Assembly (NCBI GenBank): GCA_038134485.1 | Contig: JAYPVG010000009.1 | Coordinates: 35,935-99,934, forward strand | Source: NORP240 sp038134485 | GTDB lineage: Bacteria > Pseudomonadota > Gammaproteobacteria > Pseudomonadales > Pseudohongiellaceae | DNA: 64,000 nt | Reading direction: 5' to 3' | Notes under the pieces: generated by a model | The model's database searches: none | What the model was told of the DNA's origin: nothing | Seen by the model: only the letters and a program-made list of their open reading frames with translations | Position numbers and translations under genes: made by a program | Shown: positions 42,092 through 50,777 of the stretch, piece by piece | Position numbering within the stretch: the stretch's first letter is position 1 | How the letters are laid out: each line of letters opens with the position of its first letter

Positions 42092-43186
42092 ATGCAATCG
42101 GTAACGGTTGATCTGGGAAGCCGGAGTTATCCAATTTATATTGGTAAAGGATTGCTGAACGACACCGCACTGGTCGAACCGTTTCTGCGGAACGGCCGAA
42201 TTCTTATAGTGACCAACGAGGCTATTGCGCCGCTCTACCTTGAGCGGGTCAGGCAATTAGTGGGGCAGAGTGAAGTCATCGTATTGCCGGATGGCGAGCA
42301 ACACAAATCCCTGCAAACCGTTAGCCTGATTTACGACAAGCTCCTCACTGAAAAATACGATCGGAATACAACTCTCGTTGCCCTGGGAGGAGGTGTCGTT
42401 GGGGACATTACCGGGTTCGCGGCTGCCACTTTTCTGCGGGGGGTAAACTTTATACAAGTGCCCACCACTTTGCTTGCTCAGGTTGATTCGTCAGTAGGCG
42501 GTAAAACCGGAGTTAATCATCCATTGGGCAAAAACATGATCGGCGCCTTTCACCAGCCGCAGTGTGTTATCGCCGATACCGACGTATTGCAGACATTGCC
42601 AGAACGGGAATTGAAAGCGGGCCTGGCAGAGGTCATCAAGTATGCGCTGATCAACAAGGCAGATTTCCTCGACTGGCTTGAGCAGCACCGAGAATCGGTG
42701 CTGCTCAGAGATAGGGACCTACTGGCAGAAGCCATCAAGGTCAGCTGTGAACAGAAAGCTGAGATCGTCGGCAAGGACGAGTTGGAAGGGGGGATTCGCG
42801 CCTGGTTGAACCTTGGCCACACCTTTGGCCATTCCATCGAGACAGCAACCGGATACGGCACCTGGTTGCACGGTGAAGCGGTCGCGACGGGTATGGTAAT
42901 GGCTGCTGACCTGTCGATGCGACTGGGATGGATATCCTCCGGAGACGCCAGCCGAATTAAAAACATTTTGCAAAATTATGGTATGCCGGTGGCGCCCCCT
43001 GCCGATATAGAAGAGCAGCAGTATCTCGATATTATGCTGTCGGATAAAAAGGCCCGGGCAGGGAAAATTCACTTCATCCTGCTGCGCGGCATTGGCAGGG
43101 CCGAAATCACCAGCGCCGTTGCGCCGGAACTCCTGAGCCAGACCCTGAACGCAGGGGTCCGGCTATGTTGCGCCGATAGTCACTGA
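42092..43186 (+). CDS. aroB: 3-dehydroquinate synthase
   Basis: 364 residues from ATG 42092, with GGAGG 11 bases upstream in the last codons of aroK. Second step of the shikimate pathway: DAHP to 3-dehydroquinate with NAD and a divalent metal. LPDGEQHKSLQT, GGGVVGDITGFAAATF, PTTLLAQVDSSVGGKTGVNHP, KNMIGAFHQP, and metal ligands in LAEVIKYA, LNLGHTFGHSIE and LHGEAVATGM. Same operon as aroK and damX. Confidence 0.97.
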   Translation: MQSVTVDLGSRSYPIYIGKGLLNDTALVEPFLRNGRILIVTNEAIAPLYLERVRQLVGQSEVIVLPDGEQHKSLQTVSLIYDKLLTEKYDRNTTLVALGGGVVGDITGFAAATFLRGVNFIQVPTTLLAQVDSSVGGKTGVNHPLGKNMIGAFHQPQCVIADTDVLQTLPERELKAGLAEVIKYALINKADFLDWLEQHRESVLLRDRDLLAEAIKVSCEQKAEIVGKDELEGGIRAWLNLGHTFGHSIETATGYGTWLHGEAVATGMVMAADLSMRLGWISSGDASRIKNILQNYGMPVAPPADIEEQQYLDIMLSDKKARAGKIHFILLRGIGRAEITSAVAPELLSQTLNAGVRLCCADSH

Positions 43187-43262
43187 TCAAGATTGCTGCG
43201 ACTAATTGACCCGTGTGGGCCTGAATCGACCCGCACTAAACGCACCAGCGCGGTTGACAGTT

Positions 43263-44807
43263 ATGGCGATATTCGGCGACGGAAAACTCGATAATACGCT
43301 AGAGCTCGATTTTGACCCATTCGACTCAGGCGAGGCCTGCAGTCACTTCTTCTCCGGTGGCAACCGCCGTGCGCTACTGGATCAACTCGTCGAAATTTGC
43401 TGCTACGGCTCCGACCCTGCAGTGGTTACCGGTCCTCTGGGCAGCGGCAAATCGACCCTCAGGCAATGGCTGGAACTCAGCCTGGACGAGGAATTCGTCG
43501 TCGCTACAGTCAGTGCCACGCTGTTCATGAGTGCGGAGCAGCTCCTGGAAGCCCTTTGCGAAAATCTATCGCTGGATGGTGAGGAGGGCGCATCGACAGA
43601 AGAACTACTCGAACAGCTTGATCAATATGCTGAATCCCTCAGAGCTCGCTCACACACATTGCAGCTTCTGGTGGATGATGCGCATGAACTGGGAGAAGAG
43701 GCCTTGCAGACTCTGCTTGAGCTGCTGGAGCGTCAGGCCGATCCCACCCGCCTTGGAGAAGACGGCATCAAGGTGGTGCTATTTGGCGAACCAATGCTGC
43801 TCAATACGGTTGGACAGTTATTCCCCTCGTCTCAAGTCCAGCTCGAACTCGAACCTCTAAACAGCGATGAAATTTTCGACTACGTTGCCTTCAAATTTTC
43901 GAGTGCTGGATATCAGGGCCGAATGCCACTGCACATCGATGCGATGACGGTAATCGAAGCTCGCTCCCGTGGTGTGCCGGGCGCAATCAACGCGATGGTC
44001 AAGGATGAGCTGGGTCGCACGATTACGCCACGGGCTTCTCAGCATCGTCTGGGATTTGTGGAACGCAACCTAGCAGCCGCGAGCGCGCTGTTCGCGGTAT
44101 TGCTGTTAACCTTGTTCTTTACCCTCGGTGGAGACGATGATTCTCCCCTCGAGGAGGAGCTGTTTGCAGATAATACAGAGGGCCCAGCAATCCGCTCGCA
44201 AACGATTGAGATTCCGTTACAAATCTCGAACCAGCAAGAGCGCGAAGACGTTGCTGACAGTGGCGGCTCTCCAGAAGCGCAACCAGAGACTCCTGCCGCC
44301 GGCACGGAGCCTGAATTTGATCGGCCGGTAGGGCAGCAGACCGCTTTGGTGACCCGATTAATGACGCCGACATCCAATTCCTCAGAAGTCCCGGAGCTTT
44401 CGACGAATGTTGAGAATATAAGTCCTGATGCTGTCGTTCCGGGGTCTGTTTTGCCCGAAAAGGAGACAATCGGAATTCCCGAGCTTTCTCAATCACCAGC
44501 GGGTCTGAGCGCGGCTGAAAGGGAGCTGCTTGCCAAGTCGCCAGAAAGTTACACAGTGCAGCTGCTGGGGTCGCACTCGGAGGCGAATGTCAAAGACTTT
44601 ATCGCCAGTAATGGCACACCCACTGGGCTTAGCTATTTTGAATCAAGTTTCCAGGACCGACCCTGGTTCGTGGTAGTTCAAGGCAGTTATCCGAATCGCG
44701 CAGCAGCGCGAGAGGCAATCGATCGATTACCGGCAGCGCTGCGGGATCTTCAGCCCTGGGCGCGAACTTTGTCAGACATACAGGCCGATATCCGCAGGCC
44801 TCGCTAG
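43263..44807 (+). CDS. damX: DamX-like cell division protein with AAA and SPOR domains
   Basis: 514 residues from ATG 43263. N-terminal AAA/ExeA-type ATPase: Walker A GPLGSGKSTLRQ about residue 60 and Walker B LQLLVDDAHELGEEAL. One transmembrane helix at about 280-297 (SALFAVLLLTLFFTLGG), a periplasmic low-complexity Pro/Glu/Ser linker, and a C-terminal SPOR domain (YTVQLLGSHSEANVKDFI ... WFVVVQGSYPNRAAAREAI). The aroK-aroB-damX order is classic. E. coli DamX has only a short cytoplasmic part, so the complete ATPase domain is the version seen in pseudomonads. Confidence 0.9.
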   Translation: MAIFGDGKLDNTLELDFDPFDSGEACSHFFSGGNRRALLDQLVEICCYGSDPAVVTGPLGSGKSTLRQWLELSLDEEFVVATVSATLFMSAEQLLEALCENLSLDGEEGASTEELLEQLDQYAESLRARSHTLQLLVDDAHELGEEALQTLLELLERQADPTRLGEDGIKVVLFGEPMLLNTVGQLFPSSQVQLELEPLNSDEIFDYVAFKFSSAGYQGRMPLHIDAMTVIEARSRGVPGAINAMVKDELGRTITPRASQHRLGFVERNLAAASALFAVLLLTLFFTLGGDDDSPLEEELFADNTEGPAIRSQTIEIPLQISNQQEREDVADSGGSPEAQPETPAAGTEPEFDRPVGQQTALVTRLMTPTSNSSEVPELSTNVENISPDAVVPGSVLPEKETIGIPELSQSPAGLSAAERELLAKSPESYTVQLLGSHSEANVKDFIASNGTPTGLSYFESSFQDRPWFVVVQGSYPNRAAAREAIDRLPAALRDLQPWARTLSDIQADIRRPR

Positions 44808-44835
44808 TTCACCGACTTCCTGCCACAGCGCATGT

Positions 44836-44864
44836 TTGTCCGTTGCTGGCCCGCCATGTAGAAT
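44836..44864 (+). promoter_or_regulatory. sigma-70 promoter candidate for hemE
   Basis: TTGTCC, 17-base spacer, TAGAAT, about 68 bases before the hemE start. Just downstream GCAGCCC and GGGCTGC (44882-44908) can form a 7-base stem in the leader with a 13-base loop and no T-run. Confidence 0.4.
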
Positions 44865-44931
44865 GACCGGCCGATGGACCTGCAGCCCCGATTTAACATC
44901 TGGGCTGCGTGACTGATACTCCCAAGGAAAG

Positions 44932-45999
44932 ATGGTGAGCTCCCTAAAGAACGATATATTTATCAGAGCGCTATTACGGCAACCGGTCGATTACACCCCG
45001 GTCTGGATGATGCGTCAGGCGGGTCGATATTTGCCCGAATACCGCGCAACGCGCAAAGAGGCGGGTAACTTCATGAAGCTCTGTCAGACGCCTGAACTCG
45101 CTTGCGAAGTCACCCTGCAGCCCCTGCGGCGCTACCCATTCGATGCGGCAATCCTGTTTTCCGATATCCTTACTATCCCCGATGCACTGGGTCAGGGGCT
45201 GTATTTCGAGGAGGGGGAGGGACCCAAATTTCGCAAGGTGATTCGCGAACCTGCCGATGTGGAGGCTCTGCCTGATATCGATGTGGCAGGGGAGTTGAGT
45301 TATGTCACTGACGCCGTAGCGCTTATTCGTCGCGAGTTAAATGGCTCGGTGCCGCTGATTGGTTTTTCCGGCAGTCCCTGGACGCTGGCGACGTACATGA
45401 TTGAAGGCGGTAGCAGTAAGGATTTCCGCATCGCCAAGCAGTTTCTCTACGACCATCCCGAGGCCATGCATCGATTGCTGGAAATACTCGCCGATGCAGT
45501 CATTCAATATCTAAATGCTCAGATTGCAGCCGGTGCCCAGGCAGTGCAGATTTTCGATACCTGGGGCGGCATTCTTACCACTCCTGCGTATCGTGAATTT
45601 TCTCTGGCCTACATGAGCAGGATCGTGTCCAGACTGACCAAGCTTCGGGACGGACAGCGAATCCCTGTCATCCTATTTACCAAGAATGGTGGATTGTGGT
45701 TGGAGGACATTGCCAGCAGTGGTTGTGCATGTGTTGGTCTTGACTGGACGATCGAGATCGGCACCGCGCGGCAGCGCATTGGTTCGGAGGTGACTTTACA
45801 GGGGAACATGGATCCGTCGATCCTTTATGCCTCGCCGACCCGTATTAGGGAGGAGGTTGCCCGGATCCTGGCCGACTTTGGTAGTGGTAGCGGTCATGTG
45901 TTTAACCTCGGACATGGAATCACGCCGGGAGTGAATCCCGATAACGTTGCTGCCTTCGTTGAGTCTGTGCATGAACTCTCAGAGCGCTACCACTCCTGA
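44932..45999 (+). CDS. hemE: uroporphyrinogen decarboxylase
   Basis: 355 residues. Converts uroporphyrinogen III to coproporphyrinogen III in heme synthesis; needs no cofactor. Conserved PVWMMRQAGRYLPEYR (substrate Arg residues), AILFSDILTIPDALG (catalytic Asp), GFSGSPWTLATYMIEGG, and GHGITPGVNPDNV. AAGGA lies 4 bases before ATG. The start of folK overlaps its last 29 bases. Confidence 0.97.
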   Translation: MVSSLKNDIFIRALLRQPVDYTPVWMMRQAGRYLPEYRATRKEAGNFMKLCQTPELACEVTLQPLRRYPFDAAILFSDILTIPDALGQGLYFEEGEGPKFRKVIREPADVEALPDIDVAGELSYVTDAVALIRRELNGSVPLIGFSGSPWTLATYMIEGGSSKDFRIAKQFLYDHPEAMHRLLEILADAVIQYLNAQIAAGAQAVQIFDTWGGILTTPAYREFSLAYMSRIVSRLTKLRDGQRIPVILFTKNGGLWLEDIASSGCACVGLDWTIEIGTARQRIGSEVTLQGNMDPSILYASPTRIREEVARILADFGSGSGHVFNLGHGITPGVNPDNVAAFVESVHELSERYHS

Positions 46000-46528
46000 T
46001 CTTCGGTTGCGGTCCGAGAACCGGGCCTTCCTCGCCTTGGGTTCAAACTTGCCGTCGGCCGTCGGATCGCCTGCTGAAACGGTGCTGGCGGCAATGGATG
46101 AAATTGCCGGCTGGTCAGATCGGCCGCTGTTACGTTCATCGCTGTGGTCCAGCAAGCCGATAGAGTGTCCACCGGGTTCGCCCGATTTCATCAATGCTGT
46201 TCTGGCCATGGTGCCGCGAGAGTCGGAAACACCGCGCTCGCTGTTGATCAGGATGCTTGAATTGGAGCAACGGTTTGGACGACAGCGAAGCACTGTCGTG
46301 AATTACCCAAGAAGTCTGGACGCCGACCTCATCAGCTTCGGTGAGCAGATTATTGTAGAGACAGGCCTGATCCTTCCTCATCCAAGGGCGCACTGTCGCA
46401 CTTTTGTGCTGTTGCCGTTGGCGGAAATAGCTCCGAATCTTCAACTCCCGGGTCATTCCCTTCAGGTTCATGAAATGGCTCGAGAAATGGCGGAGAGTGG
46501 CGGGGACAGCGTGAAAATTGTCGGGTAG
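45971..46528 (+). CDS. folK: 2-amino-4-hydroxy-6-hydroxymethyldihydropteridine pyrophosphokinase
   Basis: 185 residues from ATG 45971, inside the end of hemE. Transfers pyrophosphate from ATP to the pterin in folate synthesis; folP, the next enzyme, is at 57827. FLALGSNLPSA (pterin loop), LWSSKPIECPPGSPDFINAV, ELEQRFGRQR, and the metal motif which reads YPRSLDADLISFG where most family members have NxPRxLDLDLLLYG. PHPRAHCRTFVLLPLAEIAP completes the signature. The variant D-A-D still keeps both metal-binding aspartates. Its separation from folB/panBC is uncommon. Confidence 0.88.
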   Translation: MNSQSATTPDLRLRSENRAFLALGSNLPSAVGSPAETVLAAMDEIAGWSDRPLLRSSLWSSKPIECPPGSPDFINAVLAMVPRESETPRSLLIRMLELEQRFGRQRSTVVNYPRSLDADLISFGEQIIVETGLILPHPRAHCRTFVLLPLAEIAPNLQLPGHSLQVHEMAREMAESGGDSVKIVG

Positions 46529-46706
46529 ACGTTCAAGCGCTGCTCCCCGATCTCCGCAATGCTTCGAAGAGTCCTAATCTAGAGGGTTTCAGACGACTGG
46601 TGTGAATCCGCAAATGTCGCGTATTCGGGATGCACTTATGTAAATTCGGTGGTAGACTGTCAGAGCTCTGAGCATCTATGTCAGAGGCAAAAATAGTATA
46701 AAAAAT

Positions 46707-47630
46707 ATGCGCACATCTCTTGTCAACAAACTGGGTAGCGTCATGCTTAAAACGCTGGCGGGCGCCCTGCTTCCACTGTCCCTTGCTATCGCGCAGAATG
46801 GCGGGGTTGATGAGTCGTCGTTGATGTTGGCCGATCGAAACGTTGCAGACAAAGGTGCGGGGCTGATACTGCCGGTTATTCGCATTGAGCGTCAGACTGG
46901 TCAGTCCGACATGCGGGGATTTTACAGCAATAGGTCGACCGACATTAATCTGGGGCTCGAACTGAATCCCACCGATGGATTAAGTCTGCGCGCCAGTGCC
47001 TGGCAGTTGGAAGACCAACAGTTGCCGATCAAGATTGGTAATCAGTCCGAAACCTGGCAATCCGGATTGTCTCCAAACTACCTGGAAAATGTCGCGACCC
47101 AGGATTTCAGTCTGGAGCAGCCTTTCTCCAGTGGTAGCCTGGAGAGTAATGGTATCGATCTGGGCGCTTCCTATATCTGGGACGCTGGTAAGGTCGGCAC
47201 ATTCACAGTGGAGACTACGGCTATCCTGATAAACGAGCTGGACCAGGGTACCGAGCTGACAACTGATTATGCACTGCTGTCGGAAGACAACCAATTGCCC
47301 GGCAGTCCTGATTTACAGGGCAGCCTGACGCTAACCTGGCAGTTGGGTAACCATTCTGCCAGTGCCGTAACCAACTACTTTGACTCGTTCAAGGACATCA
47401 GCGAGTTGAATGTCGAGGAGATCAACCAGCTGGTTGAAAACATCACCACCTTTGACCTGCAGTATGGCTACAACGTCAAGACTGGCAAGCAGGACCGGGC
47501 AGTGATCTCGTTCTCGCTGGGGATTAGAAATATCTTCGATAAAAAGACCACTCAAATTCTCAATCAGAACAGTCGCGTCATCGACCAGAACGGCCGGGTT
47601 GCTTACGGTTCCATCAAGTACCAGTTTTAA
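46707..47630 (+). CDS. short outer membrane beta-barrel, C-terminal part of a TonB-receptor type
   Basis: 307 residues with an N-terminal signal peptide (cleavage near AIAQNGG, about residue 29). The C-terminal 80 residues match the end of TonB-dependent receptors: FDLQYGYNVKTGKQDRAVIS, LGIRNIFDKKTTQIL, and VIDQNGRVAYGSIKYQF with the terminal Phe needed for barrel assembly. Strand-like alternation is also seen in DINLGLELNPTDGLSLRASAW. There is no TonB box, plug domain or room for a 22-strand barrel. It may be an independent small barrel or a receptor reduced by deletion and given a new signal peptide. No regulator or transporter lies next to it. Confidence 0.6.
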   Translation: MRTSLVNKLGSVMLKTLAGALLPLSLAIAQNGGVDESSLMLADRNVADKGAGLILPVIRIERQTGQSDMRGFYSNRSTDINLGLELNPTDGLSLRASAWQLEDQQLPIKIGNQSETWQSGLSPNYLENVATQDFSLEQPFSSGSLESNGIDLGASYIWDAGKVGTFTVETTAILINELDQGTELTTDYALLSEDNQLPGSPDLQGSLTLTWQLGNHSASAVTNYFDSFKDISELNVEEINQLVENITTFDLQYGYNVKTGKQDRAVISFSLGIRNIFDKKTTQILNQNSRVIDQNGRVAYGSIKYQF

Positions 47631-47704
47631 GTTCCACCAAACTCATCGCGGGTGTTTCATTGGCTGAGGCTTCCGGCTCTTGCGATTTTGCCCAGCCGCC
47701 GCAT

Positions 47705-48460
47705 TCATGCTCTGGCAAGTGCCCAGATATCAATTCGACCTGCACCAGCAGCGAGCAAGGCGTGGCTTACGGCTCGCACGGTCGCAGTGCTAGTCACCAC
47801 GTCGTCGATTACGGCAATGTGGCGGAAGCCCGGGCCGACAAGCTTCTTGGTCACCTTGAAGGCACTATGCAGGTTGATTGCCCGCTGTCTGGCGGTGAGT
47901 CGGGTCTGCGGTTCGGTCTGGCGGCGGCGAATCACTAACCGGGTATTCACAGGCACTGAGGTGTGGTCGGACATCATTCTGCCTAAAAGAGCAGACTGGT
48001 TAAATCCTCGCTCTCGCAATCGACGGCGGTGCAGCGGCACGGGCACGATCAACTGGGGGAACTGTTGCGTGCCGAGCAATGATTGTGTCGCGGCATAGTG
48101 ATCAAAAAAGGCGCGAGCCAGCTGCAGTCCCAGCGCACGACCGCTGGCAAAGTTGCCATGGAATTTGAAGTCGGCAAGCAATTTGGCGACTGGCTGTCGA
48201 TAATGAAATACACAGCGGGTCAGTGTGTAGGGCGGCGGCGTGAGCAGGCAGCGGCCGCACCTGTTGATCCTGTTGGCTGTAGCTACGGGCACTCCGCAAA
48301 CAGCGCAGCACTGATAATTTCGTGGTAGCAGGGATTCACAATCCCGGCAAAGGCTGATTACCGCTCTGACAGGAAAACCACAGATCAGACAGTTACCCGG
48401 CAGACACAAGCGAAGACGATCAAGCAGGGCCAGGTTACTCGCACCGAAGATATATTTCAT
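47705..48460 (-). CDS. ComF-family phosphoribosyltransferase-like protein
   Basis: 251 residues, E. coli GntX/YhgH-ComFC type. N-terminal zinc-finger of four to six Cys (CLICGFPV, CRDCESL, CCAVCGVP, CGRCLLTPP), then a PRTase fold: FHYRQPVAKLLADFKFHGN, VPVPLHRRRLRERGFNQS and the PRPP-binding loop IAVIDDVVTSTATV. In competent bacteria ComF is needed for DNA uptake and may act after transport; the type IV pilus genes of this window would fit a competence role, but this is inference. Convergent with the barrel gene and divergent from dapB. Confidence 0.87.
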   Translation of the reverse strand: MKYIFGASNLALLDRLRLCLPGNCLICGFPVRAVISLCRDCESLLPRNYQCCAVCGVPVATANRINRCGRCLLTPPPYTLTRCVFHYRQPVAKLLADFKFHGNFASGRALGLQLARAFFDHYAATQSLLGTQQFPQLIVPVPLHRRRLRERGFNQSALLGRMMSDHTSVPVNTRLVIRRRQTEPQTRLTARQRAINLHSAFKVTKKLVGPGFRHIAVIDDVVTSTATVRAVSHALLAAGAGRIDIWALARA

Positions 48461-48553
48461 CTCTGGAATATAGTCCTTGGTTAAGGCAGATGCTCACTTT
48501 CCAGCGCTAAATGTTCGGTACTGTTCAAAGGGCGGAATACGCTATGATCAGTG

Positions 48554-48582
48554 TTCAGGAACGCCCCGGCACTCTGTATACT
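48554..48582 (+). promoter_or_regulatory. promoter candidate for dapB
   Basis: TTCAGG, 17-base spacer, TATACT, the -10 preceded by CTG; about 30 bases before the dapB start. Confidence 0.35.
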
Positions 48583-48611
48583 GGTGCTCTCTTAAGATCA
48601 GGGAATTGACA

Positions 48612-49427
48612 ATGAACAGGATAGCTATCGCAGGCGCTGCCGGTCGCATGGGACGTGCCCTAATCGAAGCGGTGATCGGTCGGGAACAGGAATTGCGGCT
48701 CACAGCTGCAACCGTGCTGGCCGATGATCCTGCGTATGGTATCGACGTGGCCACCTTGATCGGTAACAGCCCCATGGGTCTGGTGACAGACTCCTCCCTG
48801 CTATCGGTGGTTGATGAGTTCGATACCCTGATAGATTTCACAGCACCGGAAGCCACCATGGAGCATCTTGCAGTGTGCCAGCAGCATGGAAAGTCCATGG
48901 TGATCGGAACCACGGGATTGACCAGCGTGCAAAAGGAGCTTATCGAATCCGCGGCGCGACAGATGCCGATTGTTTTTGCACCGAACTTCAGCATCGGGGT
49001 CAATGTATGCCTTGACTTGCTGCGCACGGCGGCGGCAGCACTTGGAGATGACGTAGACGTGGAAATTGTCGAGGCCCATCATCGACACAAAAAAGATGCT
49101 CCCTCGGGCACCGCCCTGCGCATGGGAGAAGTCATTGCAAATACGCTGGGTCGCAATTTTGATGAGGTCGCCGTATATGGTCGACAGGGAATCGGAGAGG
49201 AAAGAAATCGCAATACTATCGGCTTTGCCACTGTACGCGCTGGTGATGTGGTCGGGGAACATACGGTAATTTTTGCCGGGCCCGGCGAGCGCGTGGAGAT
49301 TACTCACCGGGCCAGCAACCGGCTCACCTTCGCGAACGGCGCAGCGCGGGCTGCAATATGGCTGGCAGGTCGGCCGGCAGGTCTGTATGGGATGAATGAT
49401 GTTCTCGCACAAGTGGACAAGCTGTAG
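48612..49427 (+). CDS. dapB: 4-hydroxy-tetrahydrodipicolinate reductase
   Basis: 271 residues from ATG 48612; the longer open frame from 48477 lies before the promoter and has no family match. NAD(P)H-dependent reductase of lysine and diaminopimelate synthesis. Nucleotide-binding GAAGRMGRALIEAV at 8-21, IDFTAPEATMEHL, GTTGLT, the catalytic His-Lys motif AHHRHKKDAPSGTAL and FARGAxRAA-like NGAARAAIWL. Followed by a terminator and carA. dnaJ, often directly upstream, is absent. Confidence 0.96.
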   Translation: MNRIAIAGAAGRMGRALIEAVIGREQELRLTAATVLADDPAYGIDVATLIGNSPMGLVTDSSLLSVVDEFDTLIDFTAPEATMEHLAVCQQHGKSMVIGTTGLTSVQKELIESAARQMPIVFAPNFSIGVNVCLDLLRTAAAALGDDVDVEIVEAHHRHKKDAPSGTALRMGEVIANTLGRNFDEVAVYGRQGIGEERNRNTIGFATVRAGDVVGEHTVIFAGPGERVEITHRASNRLTFANGAARAAIWLAGRPAGLYGMNDVLAQVDKL

Positions 49428-49486
49428 CAGATTTCCTACAATGCGCGCTCAGAATGATTCGAGCGAGCAATCCCAGATAGATAGAG

Positions 49487-49525
49487 AAAACGGAGCGAAG
49501 GTGATCCTTCCCTCCGTTTTTTTTT
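49487..49525 (+). terminator. intrinsic terminator of dapB
   Basis: ACGGAGCGAAGG-TGAT-CCTTCCCTCCGT, a 12-base stem with one mismatch, followed by nine T residues and preceded by AAAA. It separates dapB from carA. Confidence 0.92.
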
Positions 49526-49569
49526 GCGCCGTTGTCAATTGAGAATTTTGACCGAATGAGGAGACCGAG

Positions 49570-50715
49570 TTGACAGTCACCGCAGTATTGGCACTTGAAG
49601 ACGGTACCCTGTTTAGAGGTCAGAGCATCGGGGCGGATGGGCTGTCCGCAGGTGAAGTAGTTTTCAACACTTCCATGACCGGTTACCAGGAAATTCTGAC
49701 TGATCCGTCATACGCTAAACAGATTGTTACTCTGACCTATCCTCATATAGGCAACACCGGCGTTAATCACGAGGATAGCGAGTCAGACAGAGTTTGGGCC
49801 TCCGGACTGGTTATCCGCAATCTGCCGTTGCTGGCAAGTAACTGGCGTTGTGAGCAGACGCTGGACGAATTTCTCAGACAGCAGAATGTCGTGGCGATCG
49901 CCGATATCGACACGCGCCACCTGACTCGGTTGTTAAGGGACAAAGGACCCCTGAATGGCTGCCTGTTGAGCGGCGCGGAGCTGGAACGGCTGGGAGAGGA
50001 CGCTGCCATTGAAGCTGCACGTAATTTCCCCGGATTGAAAGGAATGGACTTGGCACGGGAGGTGTCGACAGACAAACCTTTGCGCTGGACCAGCGGTGAA
50101 TGGCAGCTGGATTCAGGCTACAGTGAGCCGGTCGGCAGCAAGTACAGCGTGGTTGCCTATGACTTTGGCGTGAAGCGCAACATTTTGCGCATGCTGACTC
50201 AGCGTGGTTGTGCTGTCACCGTCGTACCAGCGCAAACTCCCGCCGAGGAGGTGTTGGCTATGAATCCCCATGGTGTTTTCCTTTCCAATGGACCGGGCGA
50301 TCCAGAGCCATGCGTCTATGCGATTAACGCGATCCGCGAGATTTTGGATTGCGGATTGCCGATTTTTGGCATTTGTCTCGGTCACCAGTTACTTGCTCTG
50401 GCTTGCGAGGCGAAAACCTTGAAGATGCAACTTGGTCATCATGGGGCAAATCATCCGGTTCAGAATGTGGACGACGGCACGGTAATGATCACCAGCCAGA
50501 ATCACGGATTCGCGGTCGACGAAAGCTCTTTGCCAGCCAATCTGCGGGCTACCCATCGGTCACTGTTTGACGGATCCCTGCAGGGGATAGAGCGCATCGA
50601 TAAACCGGCTTTTGGATTCCAGGGACACCCGGAGGCCAGTCCGGGCCCCCATGATGTGGCCCCTCTGTTTGATCATTTTATCGAACTGATAGAAAACCGG
50701 GTACGCAATGCCTGA
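49570..50715 (+). CDS. carA: carbamoyl-phosphate synthase small subunit
   Basis: 381 residues from TTG 49570; GAGGAG 8 bases upstream and the standard N-terminus TVTAVLALEDGTLFRG support it. Glutaminase subunit that passes ammonia to CarB. N-terminal domain (NTSMTGYQEILTDPSYAKQI), class I amidotransferase with nucleophile Cys in PIFGICLGHQLLALA, and His-Glu in GFQGHPEASPGPHD. carB begins 62 bases downstream. Feeds both arginine and pyrimidine synthesis. Confidence 0.97.
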   Translation: MTVTAVLALEDGTLFRGQSIGADGLSAGEVVFNTSMTGYQEILTDPSYAKQIVTLTYPHIGNTGVNHEDSESDRVWASGLVIRNLPLLASNWRCEQTLDEFLRQQNVVAIADIDTRHLTRLLRDKGPLNGCLLSGAELERLGEDAAIEAARNFPGLKGMDLAREVSTDKPLRWTSGEWQLDSGYSEPVGSKYSVVAYDFGVKRNILRMLTQRGCAVTVVPAQTPAEEVLAMNPHGVFLSNGPGDPEPCVYAINAIREILDCGLPIFGICLGHQLLALACEAKTLKMQLGHHGANHPVQNVDDGTVMITSQNHGFAVDESSLPANLRATHRSLFDGSLQGIERIDKPAFGFQGHPEASPGPHDVAPLFDHFIELIENRVRNA

Positions 50716-50777
50716 GCCAGGGACCATCTAACTCATATAACAGACCAGCAATCTGAAATTACAGAATCGAACCAGTA

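Noticed and set aside
44882..44908. Hairpin before hemE as terminator of damX
   Set aside because: Seven-base stem with a 13-base loop and no T-run; not convincing as a terminator.
48477..48611. Upstream extension of dapB
   Set aside because: It crosses the probable promoter and precedes the conserved MNRIAIAGAAGRMG start.
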